A stretch of 64,000 nucleotides of DNA. Source: Arenicola marina (taxonomy: Eukaryota; Annelida; Polychaeta; Arenicolidae). The notes beneath the pieces were generated by a model. The model saw only the letters and a list, made by a program, of their open reading frames with translations. It did not search any database and was not told where the DNA came from. The translations under genes and the position numbers were made by a program. The DNA lies in contig OZ025257.1 of the NCBI GenBank assembly GCA_964019135.1, forward strand, positions 17,449,971 to 17,513,970, in the 5' to 3' direction. This document shows positions 32,906 to 45,734 of the stretch, one piece after another; position 1 is the first letter of the stretch; the number at the start of each line of letters is the position of its first letter.

Positions 32906-35900
32906 CTAAAGCCGTTCTCTTCTGAGGCGGCGCCACTGCGCCATGCAACACTCAACCACCAGAACGAGGCCGGACGTGACGAGTACAGCTGCCAGTATGT
33001 AGAAGACGCCGTAGATCTGTTGCATGGAGACGACGGGCGAGCCGAGTCGGGCGGTGGCGGCATCCCCTGGTCCCCGGGGGTGGTAGCGCCTATCCCACTC
33101 CTCAATCAATGCGTGCTGCCAGGCGTCGGCAATGCTAGCGGACGAAGGACAAAGGTTCATTGATGTAAAAATGAAGCTTTAACGTTTCTAGGCCATTTCG
33201 TGGCAATGAGAAGGGTCACAGTGAAAGTTGATAGGAGCCATGTCTCCGAAATAACCACTAACTCTTTGCGAAAAAACAAGATCCCATGGCATCTTCATCC
33301 AACAGGGACATATAGGATTCGAACAACCAACCGGATAAGCGGATGCACTAGTAATCACGTGGTTACGGCGCGAAAAGTGGCCCGAAGACCCACTCCTAGT
33401 CATTGGGTCGCAGTGCTGCAGAGGTGCGTGATAAATTACATGTAACGATGGCGGCTTAGATGTTTCGAAAACGGCGGAGGTACGTTAGTAACCCAAATAA
33501 GAATAACGCTCATCATGCATAACAGTAAATATAACATATTATATATAGGTAAAATTTAAAGAATAGTTTGCGTTTTCTTGTCTCAGAAAGCAGATTAATG
33601 TAGGAAGTGGTTATAACCATTATTCAACGCTGCCTTGCACCTACATGGCTGAAATGGGTTCGCGGTACTGCGAGTTCTTCTGTAGTCCTATCGATTGCTG
33701 GCTATAAATCTCTGAAGTGATTGGGAACAATTTCATCCGGGGATCAGCCGCTATGTAGGGCTTGGCCAAGCGTGATGACGTCACTAAGGCGAAGGGCTCT
33801 GATTGGACCTTGTCGAGCAAGGTGGTTATATTGAGAGCCATAATGGTGGGGTCAGTTTGATGAAAGGTAACCATTCGACTCCATAACGTCACCCAGGGCT
33901 CCGCTGTCGATGACTGCCAAGCAATCGCCATTAAAAAAGGTTAAAATGTCATATATACCTATCAGGTTAGAGACCAAGATATTTTGTCACTAATACATGT
34001 TAATGTGATATTCGGGTAGAACATATCCATGCCACAGATAAACGAAAAACACAACCGACGTGGCGGACAAATATTTTTTGTATTTAAATACATCATATAA
34101 TACGTATCATCAAAACGTTCCTTCCACCTTATCATTCCGTTATAAAATTGTCCATTTGTCACTACTTTATTTACAATACAATAGTTGCACATAAGAAGAG
34201 ATGCCTTAATCATCGAAGGAACAACTTTATTCACAATACAAAAGTGGATGATATGTATGGACATTGTGATTATTAGTAAAACCGAAACAAATCATGCTAT
34301 ATTGGTATGCTACTTTAAATTCGATTTAAGTTACATGTAGTGGAAATACAGTGGCATGTACTTACTGCTATTATGTTCACAAAAGAAGCTTCTCCAAGAG
34401 TTCCAAACTTGTATTCATTTTGTTTTACGAGTTCTTCCAGCGAGTTGAAGGGCAGTGTGAACTTAGGGACTGACACAAGTGCCACCATGTTGCCGAGGTA
34501 GGTGACACTCATCACTATGCAGTATAACCACCAGAAGAAGGCAGTCACGCGCCCAGAGAAGAGTCGTGGAAGACACTGCTGCGCTATCAACCAAATATTG
34601 AATATGCCATATCTTAACGTTTAACAACAAGGCCCTTTGTTTCTTTAGGTTACTTGTTATTATTCTGTGACCCTGCAACATTTACTAAGCAGTGCTATAA
34701 TTGATTTGTTTTTCAATGCGCCAAAGACAAAACTAATATTATAATCGACTCACATTGCGCCATTAACACTCCAAAGGCAAACCAAAGCGACTGAGGCCAG
34801 TAAGACAACGCTTGATTCCCTTCTCGCTTGCTGTGATCTGGCATGTCATTGACCAGCCAATCACCAGCCTGGTTGACCAACCACGTGACGAGCGCTCCCA
34901 GCGGTAAGGACGCCAATATACAAAGCCACACGGTGGTCGAGAAAGGCCTCAACAGGAAGTGTAGGCCATCGGGCTCCAGCGAATAAAGCCGGAACATTAC
35001 GACACGGCCGTCAACATCCGTTGGAATATCGGGAAAGTCAATGACCTCGTGGCGAAGTGGATTGTGGGTCAATTGCGCGGACACAAGGTCCACTTCCTGA
35101 AATTATGATGAAATATATAAAACTCTACCCCTACAATAAAAGCTATGTTCACAATCATAAGCTTAATACATAACATAAACATATAAATTACAGATTTTCA
35201 CTAGCAAAAAGCAGATCATATATATTCATGAAGAAAAGAACGCACCACTTAATTGTTACATAAGGTAGCCTATATGAGCCTTTAATTAGATTGCAAATGA
35301 AATATATCGTGGCCGAAGTAATTGAGCCATGGTCTCATGGTTTGGATTATGTTCTCACGAAACAATAGGAAAGCGTGCCTGATTGGAGATAACGTGACCT
35401 TTCTCTGAAGCATCCCGACGAGCCCAGTCCAACTTCCGTCTGGCTCGATACCTCCCCATGCGCCGTCAGGGGGCTCCACTAGTGTGTAACTGTCATGCAA
35501 TGGTATACACGTCACTACGGTTTAACATTACATAAAGGAATGTTCATTTACCGGCCAAAGTGGTACTCTCATCGACAACTTGAATCGAGGAAAGAGAACG
35601 CCTATTAAATGTGCCGTCATGCTGTTATTGCAGTTCATGTTTGCGAAGGTTTCCGACGTTGCCACAAGACATGGTGTCACAGATTAAGAGTTTTAACCCT
35701 ATATTATAGGTTTACGAGCAACGAGATCAAGCTTTCAGATAATATTACATTTCGGAAACATTGCAATATCTTTATAATAAATTGAATAATTTTGGTGTCT
35801 CTTGGGCTCGGCCAGGTTTTGACGTTTACGAGCACACATTACGAGTAGGATGACATCTCGTCGGCAAGTTCCGTGGCCGTTGTGCAAGTCGGTGGACCAA

Positions 35901-38900
35901 TGAGATATCCCTGGTCTAAACCAACCCAAACGGGGATCTCCACGGCTACAAATTTCAGCCTTACTATCAGATGAGGCCCGAAGCTGTGTTCCACTGTGGC
36001 CATGCCCTACCCTCCACTCGTCCCCCGTATCTGACGTACTCTCCCACATTGATTGCTCCCGAAGCCCTGGAGGATTGATTTACTATCTCGTGGACCTCTG
36101 GACATGTTAATATGAGACCAACCCTGTCGGTGAGAGAAGTGCAACGAACGCGCACCTGGTTGACTAATAAAAGTGCATTTTTTAGAGAGAGAGTCGATTT
36201 CCGAGTCCAGATCACTCGCAATTTGATGGAAGGTCCTGTGATCATTTTTTTGCTATTTTAAACGCGCATTCTCTTCATGCGGCACTGCACACCCTATATT
36301 GTCGGATATATCCCCGCATTTAAAAGCCAAATTTGCGTGGCGTAATAAAATTATAAATACGTTATCAATAAAATGATAATTAAAGTAAATCTGACGAAAC
36401 GTTTTTACTTAACAGCTTACCGTACGTTATAAGATTTGAGCACAACGTCCGAAATGTGTGTAGTTTCTACACCATTTTACGGATGGTGAATTCAGTAACT
36501 GGCAACGAATTTGTGTGACAAGGAAAACACTCTAAAGTCTGACACTAAAACGGGTGTCCTCTATTGTACGAAGGTTCACCGCAAGTATTTGCGATTGCTT
36601 GTAATTAATCATGTGATTAAATATGTGATTATTATCGCTTTAACTCGTGTGTTATCAGAGTTGGAATGCTCGTGACAGATGGTGCGTAGCACGGCATCCA
36701 AATCCCCTCAACATGATGCTGATTACGTGCCACGCATTATAGTAATGCATCACACCATATTTTCTCACCTGAAGTTGAATCTTACTGCTACGTAATCGAG
36801 AATCTCTATGGTCCACCCTCGATATGTGACTTGGCCATCCTGGCTGATCTCTTTGGCTGTAGAGAGGGGCCACTGGAAGCAAAGTAAGAGCGGTTGGTGC
36901 ATTTATAAAAGTAAAATGTCGAACTGCAAGATCCTATGTCATGACTGTAGCAAACAATATATTACAAAGCGACTAAGTACTGATTACTGTACTGATCAAA
37001 CAATTGGCAATCATTCTACACATGATACAATATGACAATAGCGCGAGTTTGCGGGGCGTTAGACAATTTTATTGGCCTGAAATCAAGCTGTAGCAGCCCG
37101 CCAATTTTTATTATTGGCCCGAGGCCGCAAGGCCGAGGGCGGATAATGAAAATGAATGGCTGCTACAGCTTGATGAAGGACCAATAAAATGCCTAAAGCC
37201 ATGCAAAACTCGCGCTATTACTATTATTACGAGTTGAATCTAAATTTAAGGCCTTGACTTGTCTCTGCTTCTTTGGTTTAATTTCCGCATGCAACGAACA
37301 AAGTAAAGCATTTTGGGACTGACTTGCCGCAAATCATAAGCCTTTCCACATATAGTTGGCCAGTCGCCTTTTTGATACCATATATCGTTGCCAAGAAACA
37401 TGGCACGTGCAACTAGGCAACTAGTCATGGAAGCAGGCCATTTAAAGCTATAACTACAATTCTTTTGTGCGCGACGTCATATTTCATTGTTCTATGCAGC
37501 GTCGTTATGGCAACGATTGTCGATTGCATGGGCAGCAGGGCGGTTTGGGTCAGAATACAGCATTTTAGAGGCCTTCAGATGTAATGCTATTGTACTAGTT
37601 ACCATGACCACCAACTCGTAATAATGATATACTAATTACCAACTGATCAAGCAATACAGATCTCTAGTGTAGTGTTAGGTATCGCTATAGCTTTGTATTT
37701 AAGCAGTAGGTGGTGTCCTCTTGTTTTGTGCCACTCATGGCCGAAGGAAAAAAAGATGAATGGTTTTATGATGTACTTTAAGCTTAGTTTCTCATGTTTG
37801 ATTTAGACAGCAGAAGGACTGTAGAAAAAAGAATATTTGAATGCAGATAACCCTATCCTCGAAATATGTCGAACATGTGTAAATGTGTAGAAATATGTTG
37901 TAGGGATGCTACAGAAATGCCTCACACACCATTCCCACGGGATTTCCCCGAAATGTTTAGACTTGTCCTGGGGATCCTATTGCTGGTGACAGGAAAGATC
38001 ATTTTATACGTGATGTGATCAGCAGATTATCATGGTAAATCGTTATTTCTTATACTCCCCCTAAAATAGTCTTCTTTAAGTTTAGACTGTTTCTAGTGTT
38101 CCGATGGTCCTGTTGTCTTTCAAAAAAAGCGATATACACGAAAGCCAAATATGACTCGTAGGCCGGCCAGCTCAACCAATTTCTGTAATTATTATGACCC
38201 GGGCTGACTCGCCGACTTACCGGCATCACAGCCACTACAAGACGCTTTCCGTTTAAGCCGTACTGACGATTAGGGTAGATATCCGTCTTCGTGAGGTTCT
38301 TGGATCTGACATCATATCCATATTTCCGAACCTCGACCCAGTGTATATTGTTGGCGGTCCAGCGCCCACTGTACAAGGTGCTTTCACATGGCGTCATCAA
38401 CTGAAGTGGAAGACATTCAAGTGGTTGGCGGCAAGCCAAAACAACCCGTTGAGCCACTTCGACATACTGATCCATAGCCCTCCGACATACCCGAATTATA
38501 CCCGGGCAGTGGGCAAATTAGCCCCTTAGATGGCAAATCAGCCCCTTAAATGGCATATCAGTCATTAAAGAATCAAAATCTGATATGCCTGTTGTAATGT
38601 ACGGAAAGACATATAGAATAAAATGCGTTCCTTCGAGGAGGGACAAATCAGCCATTGGAAAAAAAAACCCATATGAGAAAGGAAAATTTGTCATTTTGAA
38701 AAGATATTGACCATTCTAGAGAACGAAATTTAAACATAAATACTAGAGAGATGGCTTCTAAAAATCATACAGTAACGAACACTGGATCTACATCTCCATT
38801 AGAGGCCTCCTGAGAGCGTTGATACTACTTGACATATCTGGAAGATGTACTTCCAAATATAATATTTTGTCACAATTTCAAACATTCTCACTTTGATGCC

Positions 38901-41868
38901 CTTGCCCCCAGGTATGGCGTTTTGCGTACCGGATCGTAATTCCAAATTGTACAAATAGATCTAGAACTGTGGACCAAGTGCAGATTCTGCATCGGTTTAC
39001 ATATTTCTGACCAGTTCCCTTGGTTTTGAAACAAAAACAGATGCCCAAATTTCCCGCGACCCCTAGTGCAGCCATTTCATCCACTTTCATCCAGTACATG
39101 ACGTCATACTTTGCGGGTCTAGGGCCTCAATACGAGTAGTTGTTTAATAGTAGTTGCTACAAAAACCTCAGACCAACACGAGGCCACATTTTCTCTTACG
39201 TATACCTTCGTTTGCCTTAGCATAGAATCTTTTAATGACCTATACCTGGTCGTTGCCATTCAGCCAACCTTTATGCCTTGTTATTACTTCGCCAACTACC
39301 CATATTCCTTACTTCGTCCCACCCTTTACCCGTCGTCATTACTTCACCCACTGCCCATATTCCTCACTTCATCCCACCCTCCATCCGTCGTCATTACTTC
39401 ACCCACTGCCCCTATTCATCACTTCATGCCACACTCCATCCGTCGTCATTACTTCACTCACTGCCCACATCCTTCCCTCCTCCCATATGAGCAGGCACGA
39501 CCGAAACAACGCTAGCACGCCGCCTTCATCTGCCTGTTGCAATCGATCTCTGTCCATTTATTGTCACTTAGCAACCCTTTCACTCGCACCAAAGGCAAAT
39601 GCGTGATTTGATTTTGTTATAAATATTTAATCATATCCCATACCTCGCCAGCCATTTTTTTTAATTGCCCTGCTATTATATTGGCTAATGCATGTATCAA
39701 ATAACGCAGGCCACCCCCACAATTGTTGTATCTGTACTATTCGATTGCCTCACCGCTGTGCGGTCATGTTGAATGGCGAGGTGGTGCTGGACGGCGTGCG
39801 TTGCTATGACAGCCACGTTGATGATGTCCTGTAGGGCGGTCGATAGCCGGGAAAGGTGGACGGCCTCAGTCAGCAGAAGCCACGAGGTGGCCCAGGTAAA
39901 GTGACCCTGTTGCTGCCACTGCCTGTCCGCCAGGTTGGCCTGTGGGTGTGCGGGGATGGAAATGGTGTGGGTCGATGTAGCAGTTTAACATAATATATAT
40001 ATCAATGGCAACGTTGGGGGTGAGCGTGTAAGGGGTGTAGGGTCGGGTATTGGGGTTGTAGGGGGGAGGTGTAGGGGGAGGTGTAGGTGGGATGTAGGGG
40101 GTGTAGGTTGTCTATCAATATCCACAGAGTAGGAGCGTTTTTAATAATCGTTTACCAGAGCTGTTACATTTTTGATGGCATTTAACAGTGTGTAATGTAC
40201 TCACCATAATCTATTCTTCATATTTATATTAAACGATATGTACAAGCCTTATTTTCGTATTTCTGTACCTAAAACGATATATAGCTATGCTTGATGTTAT
40301 GAGCCTTAATATTTATCTCGTGCTTAACTAAAATTGTGATTTTAACATTGTCTGTATTCATTTATGTCCATAGCTTTCCTTGCTGATGGAAGAATACGAT
40401 TTTTTAATGGCGTACCTTTACAATAATCTCGTGACAAAACACCACAGAATTCTATGTGTTATCATCATATGTGAAGACAATACATCCCGAGTGACCAATG
40501 TCTAATTCGTGGCAAAATTTATTATAGTTCTAGGGTCTTATTGGTCCAGTGAAAGGGGATCCATAGAAACAAGGATATTTATATTGAAATTGAACTTACC
40601 TGATGGAGGAGGGTCTCTATGCATTCAATGCTGCAGTGTGCGATGATGTTCCGTCCTCTGCTGTTGTAGATGAGTCGCAGGATACCATCAGACGTGTTAG
40701 CGTAATCCGGCCCGGTAACGTGGTGGAGCTGGTACTTCCTCATGGTGTCGCTCAGAGCGCGGTAACCTATTGGCGGTTCGTCTGCTTCATGCGGCCGGCG
40801 ATAATAATGCAATAATTATGCATTGTAAATAATTTGTAGACGGAAAGCACGGTTTTAGTTTTAAATATCGTCCCATTAACAGATAAGCCTTGACATTAAC
40901 AGGTGAACAGCTTCTGTAAACAGCTTGATTGTGATATTCGGCCCTGGTGGCTTGCCAGTATGATTTGCTGTGACTAAGTTTGTCCTTTTGACCTGATAAC
41001 TTCCAAAGAGTTTAGATCATGGCTAATCTGTCATTAGAGAGTGGCAGTTCGCTTCAACTATTATGAGTTAATGAGGTGTGGTTGATGAGGTGAGGTGTAC
41101 CATGAAAATGTTATGGAAATGCTAAAGTTGTTGGAGATATTAATCACGACCTATCATTTCAGTATATTTTGCAGATTATTTTAACTGGCTGGAAACATCT
41201 GTTTAAATAGTCATTTCGATGTTTGAACTAGTTATTTCATTGATAATCACAATTGCTTACCTTGACTATTCCCTGTAATTATCTGTACATTATCCCAATC
41301 CATAGTGGTCAAGAATCGCAATATAACATCGTACTGATCAAGTCGCGTGCAATTTGTTTGGCTACGACTGTTTGTAAAACGTGTACAGGTGCCGTATGCC
41401 GTGCATTCCGCACCGCTGGGAAGTTCTAGCTTTGAAATAAGATGTGTGGAAAGACGCCCCGAAGAGGCGTCAATTGGAACTGAAAAGAAAACAACAAAAA
41501 GAGTGTGACAAAACGACAACGGCTAATTTCCAGATGTCCTTCAGCGGCGAGGAATGCTTAAATATATTGCTTACTGCTTGAACCTAGATGCTTAAAACTG
41601 AAGCCTATACACTCCCCCTTACCTCATGGTGAATTTTCAGATATCAAGCCTATTCAAAATTGTAGAAAATACAGCAACAGATCAAAATGCTGCATACCAT
41701 GAGTGGCAAGTTCATCTCGCGAAGAACATCGCTATATTTGACATGGTAGTCAGCAAGAGAACTAGAGCTAAACAGATAACTTAACTTACCCGGCAGCCAG
41801 AGGAAAACAATTCCGGAACAATAGACAATCAATGCCTGCAAGGAACGTCTTCGTGACATTTGAGACAT
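32906..41868 (-). CDS. IR-like ionotropic glutamate receptor family channel, 11 exons, apparently intact
   Basis: My hand-built model: exons 41,790-41,868; 41,261-41,479; 40,600-40,784; 39,754-39,939; 38,221-38,466; 36,769-36,872; 35,399-35,489; 34,754-35,096; 34,366-34,583; 33,645-33,913; 32,906-33,134. All introns are GT-AG, phases agree, and the sum is 2,169 nt (722 residues plus stop). A signal-peptide-like start (SLQALIVYCSGIVFLWLP) is followed by a short amino-terminal domain, S1 (GLNGKRLVVAVMP, YRGWTIEILDYVAVRF, PPDGAWGGI, GSWTGLVGML, LTHNPLRHEVIDF), M1 (~422-444), pore (~469-484), M3 (~497-522, ending TYLGNMVAL where iGluRs have SYTANLAAF), S2 (GTLGEASF, YSQQSIGLQKNS) and M4 (~687-707). 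The S1 arginine is kept. The S2 acidic amino-acid-binding residue appears replaced (FALVTSSRL), so the ligand may not be glutamate (inference). Least certain: the exon 5 acceptor, the 41,868 start, and a possible missing exon in the short amino-terminal domain. Confidence 0.85.
33200..33372 (-). repeat. tRNA-derived SINE in the last IR intron
   Basis: The minus strand carries a head with a B-box-like GTTCGAATCC and the same body as the copy at 6.6 kb. It lies between exons 10 and 11 of the intact receptor gene. The insertion therefore predates the IR block duplication. Confidence 0.65.
37037..37219. mobile_element. MITE-like palindromic element, 183 bp
   Basis: The left end AATAGCGCGAGTTTGC is mirrored by GCAAAACTCGCGCTATT at the right end. 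Inner parts also pair (ATTTTATTGG with CCAATAAAAT, CTGTAGCAGCC with GGCTGCTACAG, and CGAGGCCGCAAGGCCGAG at the centre). The whole element can fold into one hairpin. It has no coding capacity. A target duplication cannot be fixed; a TA dinucleotide is possible. It lies in the intron between IR exons 5 and 6. Confidence 0.8.
37245..37565. repeat. Interspersed repeat R1, partial copy in IR intron 5
   Basis: It matches the second half of R1 (TGGTTTAATTTCCGCATGC... to GGCGGTTTGGGTCAGAATACAG), more diverged than the block copies and independent of the MT block. This is the best evidence that R1 is itself a dispersed element. Confidence 0.55.
39283..39480 (+). repeat. 55-bp minisatellite in IR intron, copy C (~3.5 units)
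   Basis: The same 55-bp unit as at 9.8 kb, with three full units and a partial one, each with private substitutions. Confidence 0.85.
40010..40112 (+). repeat. G-rich minisatellite, copy C
   Basis: Expanded version of the GTGTAGGGGG/GATGTAGGGG array at 10.46 kb, in the intron upstream of IR exon 4. Confidence 0.65.
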
Positions 41869-42059
41869 ATTCGATGGGCGCTGTCGCCAATTGGCCAGGT
41901 CGCCCACACGCTCGCTGGCCCCGCTATGTGGATCGAAAGCCTTCCGCGGGTTGTGTGCGATGTGGCGTACCATTCCAGCCACCCTCGCCGGCTGCACAAA
42001 CTGAATACACAGCTTTCCATATATAGTCCGTGGTATTCTGCCTGACATTCACGTGTTAC

Positions 42060-43878
42060 CACCCCCCCCCCCTTTTAATAAATCCCGGAGCCCTTGCCTA
42101 GGAAGTTTTCCACCCCATCCCACTTTTTTCCACCATGTGTCTAGCCTGAGGGTCCGGGAGTATTGGCACCAAGCTACACCGCCGGTATTGGTTAATCATT
42201 GATCCGTGCGTAGAAGACATGCGTGATGCGGTATCGTGATACGGATAACGCCGCACGTAGACCTAGGTACGTCTGTTCATCCTATGGTCTACGGCATGAC
42301 AGGGTCTCATTGCCACCACAACCGCACCCCCTACGATACACGCATACCTTACAAATTGATACATGCAAAATATACAAATATTTTTGCCTCCTTTAATGGT
42401 ATTTATTCAATATTAACACAAAAAACATTAGGTCTAATCACTTTAGATGTTGAAAATTGATATATGGCCTATACTGCCGAATCTGCTAGCTCAGTATTGT
42501 AGTAAATATTAAATGATCTTCCTTCCTCGCTCGCGACACGTGAGTCGGGAGCGGGCAGGATGGTGGGTGGATGCTGGGGGGTGGGATGGGGTGGAGTGGC
42601 TGAGGGGGGGTCGGGTGCTTCACAGGCCCTTCAGTCTTTCTTTCCGGATGTGCCTTGATCCGCTTTTAGCATTGCGACCTAAGCACCGTAAGGTGGCCGT
42701 ACGATACGCCTACCCTTCCATCCATTATAGCCCGCCAGTAAAAGCCCTTTCTCCTCGCGGGCTTTGCACCTCGAGCGGCCCGTCAGCAGATTGAACGGAG
42801 ATCCTCTTGGATGAGAAGTCATGGCGGATCGAGCCAATTATGCAAGCTCCCCACCAGGCGGCGCTACCCAAACTCCGCTTTTACGGCTGTTGTCAACCGG
42901 GGGCAAATTTCAAGGTTCTTGGAAAACGGTCAGAATAACGAGCACTGTGTATTTAATGCAGCAAAAACATCATGTACCCTTTCGCAAAAGTTATAATTGT
43001 GACTGAACTTTTTCTTTTTATCCTCTGACACGGTGTGTTATTAGGCTTAGGCTTGGTCTCGTTACTAATTTGCAAAAATGCAAAAATGCAAAAAAAAATC
43101 CTATCAATTTGCGCAGCGCCGCCCTGGCAAACTAGTGTGAAAATGCATTGAGGCGACAACAGAGATATAACAGAGCCCTAGCGAAGTGAGTAGAAGGCAG
43201 AGAGTGGCAATTATAAATATAGCATACAACCTGGGGGCAGGGGCGTGGCGATCAGTAAAAATATGAGGAAGAGGAGGGGGGGGGGAGATTCAAAGTGCAA
43301 ATAGCAGCCGCAACCTGCATAATCAACGATAATTAACCGAGCACATTTTTCGCCAATTTCGTGATTGATTTTGTCGACCCCCCCCCCCCCCCCAGGATCA
43401 CTCGTGCAGTAAGTGGAACCGCTTGAAAAAAGTAAAAATGGGCAGTAAAACGGCATAAAATAAATGATATTGGCACACTGACATATTGCCAGAGAAGCAA
43501 TGATAGCGTTTGTCACAGAGACATTGTGATACAAAGGTGGAACGTTATGATGTATCGTTCCATTTAGTGTATATAATGCATGGGCTTACGCAGATAGACA
43601 GGTAATTTCAACGATGAGCTACAATTTTTAAACCGATCGATATCCCGGACTAAAATTACTTCAAGCGCATATGCATGTGTGGTCTTTCCCGACTGATGAT
43701 CTTTACATCTTGACGGTGCTAAACAAGAGCTATATTCCACGGGGCCATCTCGGACGTAGAAATGGGATTTATTAGAGACAACTAAGAATGTTTAATTTAT
43801 GCAAAGTACACAGTAGAATGGTGTCATGCCAACCCAGAATCATGGGTGTATCCAGACATTTAACAAACACTCTGACTT

Positions 43879-43914
<36 letters not shown>

Positions 43915-44970
43915 CTGCTATATATATATATATTTCTATCGCCGAACGTTTATCCACAATACAGTGTAAGTATGTGCCTGGGTGATTACGCCTGGATACA
44001 CCACTGCCAGTAGCAGATTCACTACCTCCAAACTCCCCAATCCGACTATACTAAGGCGATGAAATCCTGGTTAATATAGTCTTCTAGATCTCTTCCCCCG
44101 GCGCACAGAACGCTCGTGAAAGCAGCATTTAAACATTAATATTTTCCATCCTTCCAAAGGTAACACCGGTGTAGCCAAATGGGCTCGAAACTGTCGCCCA
44201 CAGAGTGAAGCATAATGACTGAATTGGAGCATTCCCGCACACCACCCCTCCCTCCCGTCCCGGAGAATAAGTCATAATCCCCACTGTCTACGTGTGCTTG
44301 GTTGGTCAGGCGCTAATCCCTTTTCTCTCATAGACAGAGTGCTAAAATTACGGAGCCCTCTGAGACGGAAATTATAGGTTTCCGTCATAACAACTGTCGT
44401 GTATTTTACATGTACAAAATTATGTTATCACTTTACCAATACCTAACACAACCAGACAGCACGAGTAACACATCAAGACGAAGGCTGTATTCCACGTCAG
44501 GCCCCTCTTTTACAGGCAGTATACCTTGTGGCCACTGAAGGCATACACTGCATACTCCAACTGGTTTATGACCATGAACACACATTCACCATAACGTGCC
44601 AAACCCTATATATAACCCTGGTATAATGACCAGTACGTTACAACAACGTCTAAGGAACTGTTGAACTTCGACAATAGTTGACGGGTCTCCACAGCTGTCT
44701 TTGATGGACCGCCATGACGGCAGATGGTCCCTGTTTTACGTTTGCGTTATTTTACGTAACGTCCCACCAGGATATTCTGTACAATACTTGTGGGCTATCA
44801 TCGCTCCACCAATATCGGGTGTGTTGGTGGCAGTATGATAAAGGTAGTATGATAAACGTAGCTGACCGTGTGTCGATCTGTGTGATCCTACTATCGTCAC
44901 CACCATGTGTATAACATTGTGGGTTCAGTAATATATACATGTCTTATATGTGACGCATTGCTGCCAGTAA
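42060..44970. other. Unique upstream region of the intact IR gene, no gene recognised
   Basis: Contains C runs (42,061-42,072; 43,379-43,394), a G run (43,277-43,287), a GC-richer patch (about 42,520-42,800) and (TA)n at 43,880-43,935. Short open frames show no motif. As the stretch 5' of the receptor gene it should contain its promoter, but I see no element that I can name. Confidence 0.5.
43880..43935. repeat. (TA)n microsatellite, interrupted
   Basis: Two TA runs separated by TCACCTGC. Confidence 0.9.
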
Positions 44971-44971
44971 T

Positions 44972-45606
44972 GTCGTGATATATGACACATATCGTGATAT
45001 ATGACTCGTATCGTGATATATGACTCACATCGTGATATATGACTGCCTCGTGATGTATATCTCACGTATCATGATATATGACACATATCGTGATATATGA
45101 CTCATATCGTGATATATGACACACATCGTGATATATGACTCATATCGTGATATATGACTCACATCGTGATATATGACTGGCCTCGTGATGTATATCTCAC
45201 GTATCATGATATATGACACATATCGTGATATATGACTCATATCGTGATATATGACTCACATCGTGATATATGACTGGCCTCGTGATGTATATCTCACGTA
45301 TCATGATATATGACACATATCGTGATATATGACTCATATCGTGATATATGACTCGTATCGTGATATATGACTCATATCGTGATATATGACTCACATCGTG
45401 ATGTATGACCCACGCATCTTGATATATGACTCACGCGTCGTGAAGTATGATTCACATTTCGTGATATACGACACACATCGTGATATATAACTAACATCGT
45501 GATATATGACTCACATCGTGATATATGACAAACGCGTCGTGATATATGATTCACATATCGTGATATATGACACACATCGTGATATATGACTCACATCGTG
45601 ATATCG
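44972..45606. repeat. 19-bp satellite array (TCGTGATATATGACTCACA), ~33 units
   Basis: A 635-bp tandem array of a ~19-bp unit, with ACACA/CTCAT/CTCAC variants. The variant GGCCTCGTGATGTATATCTCACG recurs at about 45,046, 45,181 and 45,278, giving a higher-order pattern of 7 then 5 units. CATATCGTGATATATG is close to a palindrome. The MSHISRY-type frames on the minus strand are artefacts of the repeat. Confidence 0.93.
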
Positions 45607-45734
45607 TTTAATAATTCGAGGCGACTTAATCCTCCACCCTCCCTCCCCCATTGCACGATTGAAAAGGCACTTTGGTAAAGTCAATAACAGGAGGACGTTG
45701 GTTGTGTATTCAGAACGCCTTTACCACTTTTGGT

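Larger units (their letters stand above)
35553..38908. other. 3.4-kb segment missing from the two IR pseudogenes
   Basis: Homology to copies A and D stops after TTCATTTACC (35,552 versus ~9,432) and resumes at CCAGGTATGG (38,910 versus ~9,437). The segment holds IR exons 5 and 6, the MITE, and a partial R1. A short homology (CC/CCAGG) is visible at the break. The rest of the segment, about 35,560-36,760 and 37,570-38,200, contains no exon that I can fit. Confidence 0.8.

Noticed and set aside
33188-33445. Open frames around the SINE that resemble coding sequence in both duplicates
   Set aside because: They are SINE sequence in the intron of the receptor gene; similarity between copies is due to block duplication.
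35515-35515. Start of the S1 exon at 35,514/35,515 and direct joining of exon 5 to it
   Set aside because: This left a one-base phase conflict. Adding the exon at 36,769-36,872 and using the acceptor at 35,490-35,491 removes the conflict and supplies the missing S1 segment.
44972-45606. CRISPR-like periodic array and MSHISRY reading frames
   Set aside because: Units are directly adjacent with no unique spacers, the genome is eukaryotic, and the frames exist only because the 19-bp repeat lacks stops in some phases.
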